NCBI GenBank assembly: GCA_002439755.1
Contig: DJPH01000014.1
Span: 11,337 to 75,336 of the forward strand
DNA length: 64,000 nucleotides
From: Prevotellaceae bacterium UBA6417
GTDB lineage: Bacteria; Bacteroidota; Bacteroidia; Bacteroidales; Bacteroidaceae
Reading direction: 5' to 3'
Part shown: one piece after another, positions 27,801-35,369 of the stretch
Position numbering within the stretch: position 1 is the stretch's first letter
Layout: every line of letters begins with the position of its first letter
Notes under the pieces: model-generated
What the model saw: only the letters and a program-made list of their open reading frames with translations
What the model was told of the DNA's origin: nothing
The model's database searches: none
Program-made: the position numbers and the translations under genes

Positions 27801-28256
27801 ACATTGAAGACAAGTTTCAATGTGCGCCTTGGTGCTGATATCGTTAACTTGGCACGCATGTATGCCGAGGATATGCGTACCAATAAGAATCAAAGTGCCG
27901 CAGTAAGTTGGCGTTGGCGCAAGAATGGTGACATTACGGAAATTCCGCGTGCGATGAATGTTAACGCCGGTTCTTCTTATAATGCTTTAGCCAGTGACCG
28001 CTACGTTGAAAACAGTGATTTTATACGTCTACAGTATATGCAGCTGAGCTATACTTTCGACAAATCTTTCTTGAAACGTTTAGGTTTGGGACTGAGTGCT
28101 CTTTCGTTCTCTTGTTCAGCAAACAACTTGTTCTTCCTGACCAAGTATAAGGGCGTTGACCCCGAACACGCAGCAAGTGGTTATTCTCCTGCGTTTGATG
28201 ATTCTCAGACCCCGAGATCTCGTTCGATTACATTTAGTTTGAATTTCTCGTTCTAA
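24840..28256 (+). CDS. SusC/RagA-family TonB-dependent outer-membrane transporter (first copy)
   Basis: A 1138-aa outer-membrane receptor. The signal peptide ends near TYAQ. A carboxypeptidase-regulatory-like domain follows (about 22-100: ISGRVW, TQTDMNGNFTM, VNYIGYRPW), then the plug (about 120-270) with the family signature GARGANGVIEITTRRG, then the 22-strand barrel ending in aromatic LNFSF. A Ca-binding-like loop DINHDGQINELD lies near residue 960, as in most SusC proteins. It imports ligands too large for porins, powered by TonB, with the next gene's SusD as lid. It is 11 nt after the FAS1 gene and 12 nt before susD. The ligand cannot be predicted. Confidence 0.95.
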   Translation: MNKIKYLLLLMLCCSFTVTYAQKRISGRVWNPQDGPAMMANVVEVDANNRIQSATQTDMNGNFTMIIKNPNNILKVNYIGYRPWQSKIGSTTMFKIQLEKNTRNLKDVKIRAAKRVKSNGLSIPQREVSVASQTLDMDEMKGLSFESADQALQGQIAGLDIVANSGNLGSGMSMRLRGVTTISGNQEPLIVVDNHILENYSSTDVDLQDMDNTEQFANLLNVNVEDIKSIEVKKDAGACAMWGARGANGVIEITTRRGVKGKTRVSGNYYFTGSWQPAGMKMLNGDGYTMMLKEAYFNPRQSDLTSNMVELSYKRDRTAYYGNYNKNTDWIDEVTQFGQSHKYYVSITGGGEQARFRVSGGYDHETGTIIKQMLDRFSTRMTLDYDVSDRIKFSSNFSLTYTKNNQNYTDILKRAYQAMPNMSVTRWAYDTSTDSYYDTGEYFKMFPRYGVAGMVPDGYTSYYLNDMIGNGNPVAIANLSWKKLSSYTISPQFELEYKLLGKTAEKTQLNYRGEVYMNATSNVTDAYYPGALSTGSWSDDINLSAKTTNRGLTFTTTHYLTFIPKLPEDHSVQAMVRGEMSTYNGNEQKISSRGLVGGITDPTVNAYLTGASTSTSKSHSLNFYATVHYAYKSKYVLDAAVRADGSTMFGKEKRWGYFPSISGRWNISDELFFRPLKGVINMFSFAPGWGINGNLPNPNVAKTTTIQFNEYNNKGTYGYNGTYMSAIAPANLRLTTLQWEKTQSWNLGFNLNFWEDLLCFNLNLYRKNTSELLQANVKIPSSVGYSKLDWANVGRLKNTGWELNASTKDIFKIGKFSMKVKFNASQNRNRIMEMDASVLSTINGDFNYQNENYLSRVQIGNALYSIYGFRYKGVYRYNYDHSGYFADESKNALYGENTAAAAAARGENATCPIARDANGNIIFDADGNPLRMYYNYGNTNYQFAGGDAIYEDINHDGQINELDIVYLGNSNPSFNGGFGFDFKYGRWTLKTSFNVRLGADIVNLARMYAEDMRTNKNQSAAVSWRWRKNGDITEIPRAMNVNAGSSYNALASDRYVENSDFIRLQYMQLSYTFDKSFLKRLGLGLSALSFSCSANNLFFLTKYKGVDPEHAASGYSPAFDDSQTPRSRSITFSLNFSF

Positions 28257-28268
28257 TGATTGTGGATT

Positions 28269-30053
28269 ATGGAAAAAAATGGAACATATAAAAAACTGAT
28301 ACTTCCCTGCTGCATTGCTTTGACGGGGCTCTTTTCCTCATGCAGCATGTTTGACGATTTCTTGACGGTTTATCCGACCAATCAAATCACAGGCGAGCAG
28401 TTTTGGGAAGATAAAAATGACTTGACCAGTGTGCTGGCATCTTGCTATAAGCAGTTTACCGAAACGGATGTCACACGCAGATTGTTTGTATGGGGTGAAT
28501 TGCGCTCGGATAATTTTATCCTGAAGAAGGAGGATAATGAAGATATCAAAAACATAGTGAATGCCAACCTGCTTCCAACCAATGGCTGGTATGATTGGTC
28601 TACTTTCTATTCCGGTATAGGTTATTGCAATTTGGTACTGTCCAAGGGTGAAGAGGTTATTGCCCGTGACCCGAGTTTTACTGAAAGCGATTGGAAACCT
28701 ATAGCAGCCGAGTGCAAAGCGCTGCGTGCATTGTATTACTTCTACTTGGTACGTGCTTTCCGTGATGTGCCGTTCAATGTGAAGTCTACTGACGTCAGTG
28801 AGGGAGCTCGTGATCCGATGCCTCAGGTACATTCTCAGGAAATCCTAACCTACTTAATCAATGATTTGGAAGGTTGTAAGGATGACGGTATGTTGGATTA
28901 TGGTTCGGACGTTTTCAATACCAGCCGCATTACAAAGAATGCCATCTATACAATTTTAGCTGATTTGTATTTGTGGAGAGCATGTAAGAATGCCAGTCCT
29001 GATTCTGCCGCCGTTTATCCCGGCCAGTCTCAGTCAGACTATGCAAAAGTGGTGGAGTATTGCGATTATGTGTTGAAAGACAAGTTGCATGAATTCCAAA
29101 AGGAACGTGTAAGTTATTATGGTTCGCGAGATGCAACCAAGATGCCATTGCCGTTGTATGTTCCTCAAACAACGGGGCGAGTTTCCGACATTCCTTATCG
29201 AAATCTCTTTGGCAACAAAGGCTCTCTTGAGAGTATCTTTGAGATAGCATTTGACGGAACTTCAACTAAAAACGAGCTGGTCACTTATTTTTATGGTGGT
29301 GTTAAGGATGGAAATGTTGAAGTAGGCTATGTCGGTGGCTCTAACATAACACAGACATTAGACCTTAAGCCCGATGGTGGTAAGAACATCTATTGCCAAA
29401 CAGATATGCGTGCTGTTGAAAACCTGATGTATGACGGCGGTTCTACAAGTGCTCAAACATTCCAGGTCATCAAATATATTGCCAGTGATGTGGAGGTTGT
29501 TGATGGAACCAATGTTCGCAAGTCTGCTGATAACTCTTCTAATAATGTAAGTTACTCAGGACGTAGATCGATTAACTCCATGGATGCTAACTGGATTCTC
29601 TATAGAGTTTCAGATGTTATCTTAATGAAAGCTGAAGCGATGGCTTGCCTCGCTGAAGAAGGATCTCCCGAATTGGAAGAAGCATTTAACTTAGCATATG
29701 CGGTATTGGATCGTTCAAATCCCATGATTGAAACAAAGAACAAGTTGAAATATTCCTCTTATGGTTCAGCAAGCTTAGTATTGGACTTTATTATGAGGGA
29801 GCGTCAACGTGAATTTTTTGCTGAAGGTAAGCGTTGGTTCGATTTGGTTCGCATGGCATTGCGTGACAATTCAACGCAAAAGATGTTGAATTTGTTAACT
29901 GCCAAGTATGCAACCAACGCAAGTGCCATTAAGGCAAAGCTGGCAACTCTTAATTCGCTCTTCAGTCCTGTGCTGAAGGATGAAATCAAGGTCAATCCTG
30001 CTTTGGTTCAAAATCCTGCTTGGGTAGTTGATGAAACGATAGAGAGACACTAA
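28269..30053 (+). CDS. SusD/RagB-family lipoprotein (first copy)
   Basis: A 594-aa substrate-binding lipoprotein that caps the SusC barrel. Lipobox LFSSC (Cys25). The N-terminal DFLTVYPTNQITGEQFWEDKNDL is the typical SusD start, the tetratricopeptide-like helices follow, and RERQREFFAEGKRWFDLVR near the C-terminus is the most conserved SusD block. The frame is open from a TTG at 28260, but the ATG at 28269 gives a proper signal peptide and is chosen. It is followed by a 106-nt gap with a long hairpin before the second FAS1 gene. Confidence 0.94.
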   Translation: MEKNGTYKKLILPCCIALTGLFSSCSMFDDFLTVYPTNQITGEQFWEDKNDLTSVLASCYKQFTETDVTRRLFVWGELRSDNFILKKEDNEDIKNIVNANLLPTNGWYDWSTFYSGIGYCNLVLSKGEEVIARDPSFTESDWKPIAAECKALRALYYFYLVRAFRDVPFNVKSTDVSEGARDPMPQVHSQEILTYLINDLEGCKDDGMLDYGSDVFNTSRITKNAIYTILADLYLWRACKNASPDSAAVYPGQSQSDYAKVVEYCDYVLKDKLHEFQKERVSYYGSRDATKMPLPLYVPQTTGRVSDIPYRNLFGNKGSLESIFEIAFDGTSTKNELVTYFYGGVKDGNVEVGYVGGSNITQTLDLKPDGGKNIYCQTDMRAVENLMYDGGSTSAQTFQVIKYIASDVEVVDGTNVRKSADNSSNNVSYSGRRSINSMDANWILYRVSDVILMKAEAMACLAEEGSPELEEAFNLAYAVLDRSNPMIETKNKLKYSSYGSASLVLDFIMRERQREFFAEGKRWFDLVRMALRDNSTQKMLNLLTAKYATNASAIKAKLATLNSLFSPVLKDEIKVNPALVQNPAWVVDETIERH

Positions 30054-30062
30054 AATGAAACG

Positions 30063-30121
30063 TTCGGAATCAATGTCTATATTTTGTCGCATCCTGACCA
30101 ATGGTGGATGTTGATTCCGAA
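30063..30121 (+). other. Long intercistronic hairpin between the two FAS1-SusCD sets
   Basis: TTCGGAATCAA (30063-30073) is the exact complement of TTGATTCCGAA (30111-30121). Stacked on it, CATCC (30090-30094) can pair with GGATG (30106-30110), leaving a 5'-side bulge. No T-run follows, so it fits an RNA processing or stability element better than a terminator. Confidence 0.5.
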
Positions 30122-30159
30122 TACATTTTGCCATAACGGAAAATTAAAATTAAAGATAT

Positions 30160-31896
30160 ATGAAAAGAATATATAACAAATGGCTCAAAGGTGGATTGCT
30201 GGGCTTGCTTGCCGTTTTTGCCTTCGCTTCTTGTTCTGATGACCATTTTGATTTGAATACAAGCAATGCTTCCGGAACCTTGTGGGAGAATCTCGTGGCT
30301 ACGCCAGGAACTGCGAACTTTGCTAAGATATTGGAAAAAACCATTGTTAATAAGAAGTCGTATGGCGTTCCCGCTACGATATCTTATAAGGACTTGCTTA
30401 ACTCATCGCGTGTTTTTACCGTTTGGGCTCCAAAAGATGGGACTTATGATGAGGAAAAGTGGTTAAAACTTTTGGAAGAGGGTAAGAATGAGCTTGTGGA
30501 GAAGCAATTCGTGCGTAACCACATAGCATGTTTTAACTATAACGGTGCTTATGCTACATCTGAGAAATTGCAGCTATACAACCAAAAATATGCTGTGTAT
30601 GATGCAGCAAACAACAAATTCATGGGAGTAGACATCTCTGATGGCGAGTATAAAAACATAGCCTCAGTCAATGGTACGCTACATCTGTTGGAAGGTGAAG
30701 CTCCTTATTCGCCCAGTTTGCGTGAACTGATTGAGATTACTCCCGAAACATCTGATTTGTGTCAGTACATATTGGACAAGGATACACTTGAGTTCAGAGA
30801 AAGTTGGAGTACTCCGGGCTCTACAGTTAATGGTCAAATTCAGTATGTGGATTCCTATTTTGTTGAAAGCAACAAGATTCTTCCATATGTTGCAATGAAT
30901 GAAGACTCCCTTTCTGCCGCTATTATTCCTTCGAATACAGCGTGGCAGGAAGCAATTGACAAGATTTCGCCATTTTATAACTACAAGGAAACGTATGTTT
31001 ACTATGATGACGATGCTGCAAAATACGTGACTGATACTATCAAGGCCGACTCATTGCAGGAGCTTTATACGAAAGAAGTAATCTTTGATAACATGTTCTA
31101 CAGCCTCCGTGAACAGAGAGGGTTTGATTACACGACTGCAGATGTGAATACTGTAAAGAATTTCTTTGAGACAGCCGACTCGTTGGTTTCTACTGCTTAC
31201 TACTATAGTTCCAGAACCGGCCATCAGCATGCGCCTGACTGCCGTGTCTTGACAGAAGGAAAGACTCCACTTAAGGGTAGTAACGGTTATGCGTTCATAA
31301 CAGATCATTTCAATTTCAAAGCCAACAAGGCTTGGCAGTATGATATAATAGTCGAGGCCGAGTACACCAGCTATTATAACCAACGCCTGAGTAAATATTA
31401 TTTGCCCGAAGGTGGATTGGTATATCACAGCGTTACTGATGGCAATCGTAATGATTCAGTAAAGGGACGTGTACGAAACAATGCTTACATTGAGTATGTT
31501 CCTGTCAATGCATCTTCCAAGCAGACAGTTGCATACGATTTGCCATCGGTATTGTCAGGTACATATGATATTTATGTAGTGATAGTCCCCGAAAATATGA
31601 CGGATCCTTCCAATAAGAATCCAAAATGCAATCAGTTTAATGCAACATTGCAGTATGACTTGGATTCAAAGGGAAAGGCATCGACCATCAAGTCGGATAA
31701 GACGTTCAAGTCGGATCCATCTAAGGTTGATACGATTCTCCTCTTTGAGAATTTCAAGTTCCCTTATTGCTATGACCATATCCGCAATTCTTACCCGGTA
31801 TTGTCTTTGCAGGTAGTTCGCTCTGTTGCTGAGTTCAAGACAGTGACAACAACCATGTATATTGACTGTTTCATCCTTAAAGGTAAGGACGAGTAG
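30160..31896 (+). CDS. Surface lipoprotein with FAS1-like domains and a beta-rich C-terminus
   Basis: A 578-aa predicted lipoprotein: signal peptide, lipobox FASC (Cys25) followed by SDDHFD, again like a surface-export signal. A FAS1-like domain spans about 45-180 (first box VFTVWAPKDG, closing box GTLHLLEG), and a second is suggested by AAIIPSNTAWQEAI near residue 250. The C-terminal 220 residues form an Ig- or carbohydrate-binding-module-like beta-sandwich (IIVEAEYTSYY, AYDLPSVLSGTYDIYVVIVPEN) with no family I can name. It heads the second susC-susD set, 26 nt before susC, mirroring the gene order of the first set. Likely an accessory binding subunit. FAS1 assignment is weaker than for the first copy. 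Confidence 0.75.
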   Translation: MKRIYNKWLKGGLLGLLAVFAFASCSDDHFDLNTSNASGTLWENLVATPGTANFAKILEKTIVNKKSYGVPATISYKDLLNSSRVFTVWAPKDGTYDEEKWLKLLEEGKNELVEKQFVRNHIACFNYNGAYATSEKLQLYNQKYAVYDAANNKFMGVDISDGEYKNIASVNGTLHLLEGEAPYSPSLRELIEITPETSDLCQYILDKDTLEFRESWSTPGSTVNGQIQYVDSYFVESNKILPYVAMNEDSLSAAIIPSNTAWQEAIDKISPFYNYKETYVYYDDDAAKYVTDTIKADSLQELYTKEVIFDNMFYSLREQRGFDYTTADVNTVKNFFETADSLVSTAYYYSSRTGHQHAPDCRVLTEGKTPLKGSNGYAFITDHFNFKANKAWQYDIIVEAEYTSYYNQRLSKYYLPEGGLVYHSVTDGNRNDSVKGRVRNNAYIEYVPVNASSKQTVAYDLPSVLSGTYDIYVVIVPENMTDPSNKNPKCNQFNATLQYDLDSKGKASTIKSDKTFKSDPSKVDTILLFENFKFPYCYDHIRNSYPVLSLQVVRSVAEFKTVTTTMYIDCFILKGKDE

Positions 31897-31922
31897 TACG
31901 TGTTAATTTAAAATATACGACA

Positions 31923-34900
31923 ATGAAAGATATAAGAAGAAATTATTATTTGAGAAGGGCCTTCGGTATTGGTTTCGGCCTCATCTTCTTGACCGGAATT
32001 TCTCCTATGTATGCTCAAGACATCGAAGATGGTGATGAGGCAGAGGAGGAAGTAACGGAGCAAGTTGCCAAAAAACGCCCTTTGCCTGCCGGTCCTACTT
32101 ATCAGATGAAAGAGATTTCCGGACAAATTTTTGATGCCGCTACTCGCAAGCCGCTTGCCGGTGTCCAGGTTCAGGCATTGAATGATATCCGTTATACAGC
32201 GATGACGGAAGAGGATGGGCGCTATAAGATATCTGTGCCTGTATTTGTTACTGCCTTGTATGTTGCTACACCCGAATACAATCCTGTTCAAGTGGCAATA
32301 AAGGATGGTCCGATTAATGTGAATTTATACAGTTCTGTTTTCAAATCGTTCTTCAAGAATGGTACGGAAGTCTTTAGGTCACAATCTGCAGCAACTGAAA
32401 ATTCGTCAGCCTTAACTGTGGAGCAAGACATCGAAGGCCAGCTGAATGGAACAGTACGGACCATGTCGCGCGGTGGCCTGCCGGCACAAGGTGCTGCCAT
32501 GTTCATCAATGGTTTCAATTCGCTCAATGCAACCGCTCAGCCTTTGGTCGTAGTCGACGGTGTCATATGGGACATGCAGTATGACCGCAGTGCTATTCAT
32601 GCAGGTTTCATCAATAATGTCTTTGCATCTTTGGACCCTGAAGATGTGGAAAGTGTTCGTGTTCTTGATACGGGAACAGCTCTCTACGGTGCCAAGGGCG
32701 CAAATGGTGTCATTGAAATAACCACAAAGCGTGGCCGTAACCGTGCAACAAGAATCGGTGTTCGCATTTATGGTGGAGTTGAAACTACGCCCAAGACATT
32801 GGATGTAATGAGCGGTAATCAGTATAGAAGCTATCTTACTGAGATTTTAGGCACATATGTTCCTTCCAATCCCAGTGATCGCTTGACATACTTGCAGCTG
32901 ATTTCCAGCCGTCCTTTCATGAACGAAGATCCTAATTATACGTTCTATGACATCTATCATAACAATGAAAACTGGCAGAAAGATCTTTATCACACTGCCG
33001 TAACTCAGAATTACCGAGTTAATGTGCAAGGTGGTGATGAGATAGCCATGTATGCGTTGTCATTAGGTTACACAAGTTCTGATGCAACAGCAAAGGATAA
33101 CGATTTCAACCGTTTGAATATCCGTTTCAATACTGACATCAATATGACGGATCGTCTGTCAACAGCCTTTGACATCTCTTATTCGCGGTCGGCTTATAAT
33201 ATGCGTGACAATGGTTGGGCTGAGGATTATTCGAAGTCAAACATCGCATCTCCTAATGTGTTAGGACTTATTAATGCTCCGATGATAAGCAAGTATGCAT
33301 ACTATGTGTATTGGGATGAAGCTCAGCAGAGAAACCTCTTGACTCCTGCCAGCAATATTTATGCCGGTAAGAATTATACCGATAGCAACAACCCGTTCCG
33401 TTTCGGTGAAGATTATGGTACTGCAGCTTTGGCCAATCCGTATTGGATACTTGAGAACGGTCAGGGTGACAATAAGAACTATGAAGAGCAGACACAGTTC
33501 ACTTTGAACTTCAATCCCAAGTTCCAGTTGAACTCTTGGCTGACGATAGGAGATCGTTTCAGTTATGTCATGAACCGTACTTCTGAGCTCTATTATATGC
33601 CTAACAATGGTACCCCGCAGAAATTTGTTGATGGCTTAGGCGCTGTAACAAGTGCTGTAAGGTCTCAATTCGCTGATGAAAGTGCCATTGCAAATAACTT
33701 CTATTTGCATGCTGACAAGCATATGGGTGAGCATACGTTGTCTGCAACTGCAGGATTCCGTTTCAACACGTTTAACTTCTCGAACAGTTACACCAACGGT
33801 TACAATAACTCTAATGACAAGATGCCTAATTTGTCCTATTCTTTGCAGTATCTTACATATGGAGGTACCAATGACACTTGGACCAATCTTGCCTACTACC
33901 TGGATGCTCACTACAATTATCTGAACCGCTACTTCCTCGATGCAACTGTAACTGCTGAGGCATCATCCCGTTTCGGCAAGAATACCAAGGAAGGAGTCAA
34001 ATTGTTCGGTGTGAAGTGGGCTACATTCCCGTCGATACGTGCAGCGTGGCTGATATCATCTGAGCCATGGTTCAACTTCAAGCCGGTAAATTATCTGAAG
34101 TTATCTGCCGGTTATGAAGAGTCAGGTAACGACAATATCGATTACTACGCAAGTCGTACATATTTCTCGAATGAAAAATTCCTGAATACTTCGACAGCTT
34201 TGACTCTTGCCAATATTGCCAATTCCGAAATACAGTGGGAGACGACCCGCCGCCTCAATGCAGGTTTGGAAACGAGCTTGTTGGACAATCGCTTGAACTT
34301 GGGAGTCAACTTCTTTTGGAGCAAGACATCCAATTTGTTGACCTTGCAGAATCTGAACTATCTGACCGGTCTTCCTTCCATGTGGTCTAACAATGGTGCA
34401 TTGAAGAATACCGGAGCCAGTGTAAACATCAGTGGAATAGTTGTCAATTCGAAGAATTTCACTTGGGAACTTGGTTTCAGTGTAGGCCACTATAAGAATG
34501 AAATCACCGAGCTTCCCGACAATGACCTTATGAAGCTGTACAATCTGAATGAAGATGGCAGCAAGGGTGACATCTATAAGACATTCCAGGGTTATACGTC
34601 TTCCATTTATGGAACAAACAATATCCTGACCAGTGTCGGCAATGCCGCAGGTGTTTTCTACGGATATCAGACCAAGGGCGTTTTTGCTGACGAAGCAGAA
34701 GCATCAACAGCCGGTAAGTTCGGATATTTGAGATATCCAACCGGTTACGTAGGAGACTCCTATCGTAATTTCAAGGCCGGTGATGTTCATTTTGTAGATC
34801 AGAATGGCGATGGTTGGATTTCAGAAGCCGATATGGTCAAGATAGGCGATCCTAATCCTGATGTATATGGCAATATATTCACGAGCTTTGGCTTCTTGAA

Positions 34901-35357
34901 GAATTTCAAGCTTGATGTCATTTTCAAATATTCTTTGGGTAATGACATCTATAACTACCAGGCTTCCCAACTGGAGCAATCCAGCAATCTGTGGAATCAG
35001 ACAACGGCTGTTCTCAACCGTTGGACACACAATGGGCAAGTAACCGACATGCCTCGTGCTGTGCTTACGTCAAGTACTGAGTGGGTCAACAACGAACGGT
35101 TCTCAGACCGTTGGATTGAAGATGGCTCTTTCCTTAAGTTGAAGAAAGTACGTTTGACATACAAATTACCTCTATCACTCTCTTGGTTGCAAGGATTTAC
35201 TGTTTGGGGTGAAGCAAACAACCTGTTCACCCTCACCAAATACAGAGGTCTGGATCCCGAGGTTTCTTGTGGTAACGGTGTATTATATCAGGGTATAGAT
35301 TCAGGAATGTTGCCTCAGTCCCGTTCTTTCAACTTTGGTGTAACTATTAACTTGTAA
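31923..35357 (+). CDS. SusC/RagA-family TonB-dependent transporter (second copy)
   Basis: A 1144-aa outer-membrane receptor. After the signal peptide (ending near MYAQ) the mature N-terminus has a strongly acidic stretch, EDGDEAEEEVTEQ, then Lys/Pro-rich residues, before the carboxypeptidase-regulatory-like domain (ISGQIFDAATRKPLAGVQVQ). The plug signature is GAKGANGVIEITTKRG and the barrel ends with FNFGVTINL. DQNGDGWISEADM near residue 963 is the usual Ca-binding-like loop. It is not a near-identical duplicate of the first SusC: N-terminal layout and barrel loops differ, so the two probably bind different ligands or parts of one ligand (inference). susD follows 12 nt later. Confidence 0.95.
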   Translation: MKDIRRNYYLRRAFGIGFGLIFLTGISPMYAQDIEDGDEAEEEVTEQVAKKRPLPAGPTYQMKEISGQIFDAATRKPLAGVQVQALNDIRYTAMTEEDGRYKISVPVFVTALYVATPEYNPVQVAIKDGPINVNLYSSVFKSFFKNGTEVFRSQSAATENSSALTVEQDIEGQLNGTVRTMSRGGLPAQGAAMFINGFNSLNATAQPLVVVDGVIWDMQYDRSAIHAGFINNVFASLDPEDVESVRVLDTGTALYGAKGANGVIEITTKRGRNRATRIGVRIYGGVETTPKTLDVMSGNQYRSYLTEILGTYVPSNPSDRLTYLQLISSRPFMNEDPNYTFYDIYHNNENWQKDLYHTAVTQNYRVNVQGGDEIAMYALSLGYTSSDATAKDNDFNRLNIRFNTDINMTDRLSTAFDISYSRSAYNMRDNGWAEDYSKSNIASPNVLGLINAPMISKYAYYVYWDEAQQRNLLTPASNIYAGKNYTDSNNPFRFGEDYGTAALANPYWILENGQGDNKNYEEQTQFTLNFNPKFQLNSWLTIGDRFSYVMNRTSELYYMPNNGTPQKFVDGLGAVTSAVRSQFADESAIANNFYLHADKHMGEHTLSATAGFRFNTFNFSNSYTNGYNNSNDKMPNLSYSLQYLTYGGTNDTWTNLAYYLDAHYNYLNRYFLDATVTAEASSRFGKNTKEGVKLFGVKWATFPSIRAAWLISSEPWFNFKPVNYLKLSAGYEESGNDNIDYYASRTYFSNEKFLNTSTALTLANIANSEIQWETTRRLNAGLETSLLDNRLNLGVNFFWSKTSNLLTLQNLNYLTGLPSMWSNNGALKNTGASVNISGIVVNSKNFTWELGFSVGHYKNEITELPDNDLMKLYNLNEDGSKGDIYKTFQGYTSSIYGTNNILTSVGNAAGVFYGYQTKGVFADEAEASTAGKFGYLRYPTGYVGDSYRNFKAGDVHFVDQNGDGWISEADMVKIGDPNPDVYGNIFTSFGFLKNFKLDVIFKYSLGNDIYNYQASQLEQSSNLWNQTTAVLNRWTHNGQVTDMPRAVLTSSTEWVNNERFSDRWIEDGSFLKLKKVRLTYKLPLSLSWLQGFTVWGEANNLFTLTKYRGLDPEVSCGNGVLYQGIDSGMLPQSRSFNFGVTINL

Positions 35358-35369
35358 AAATGCGAAACA

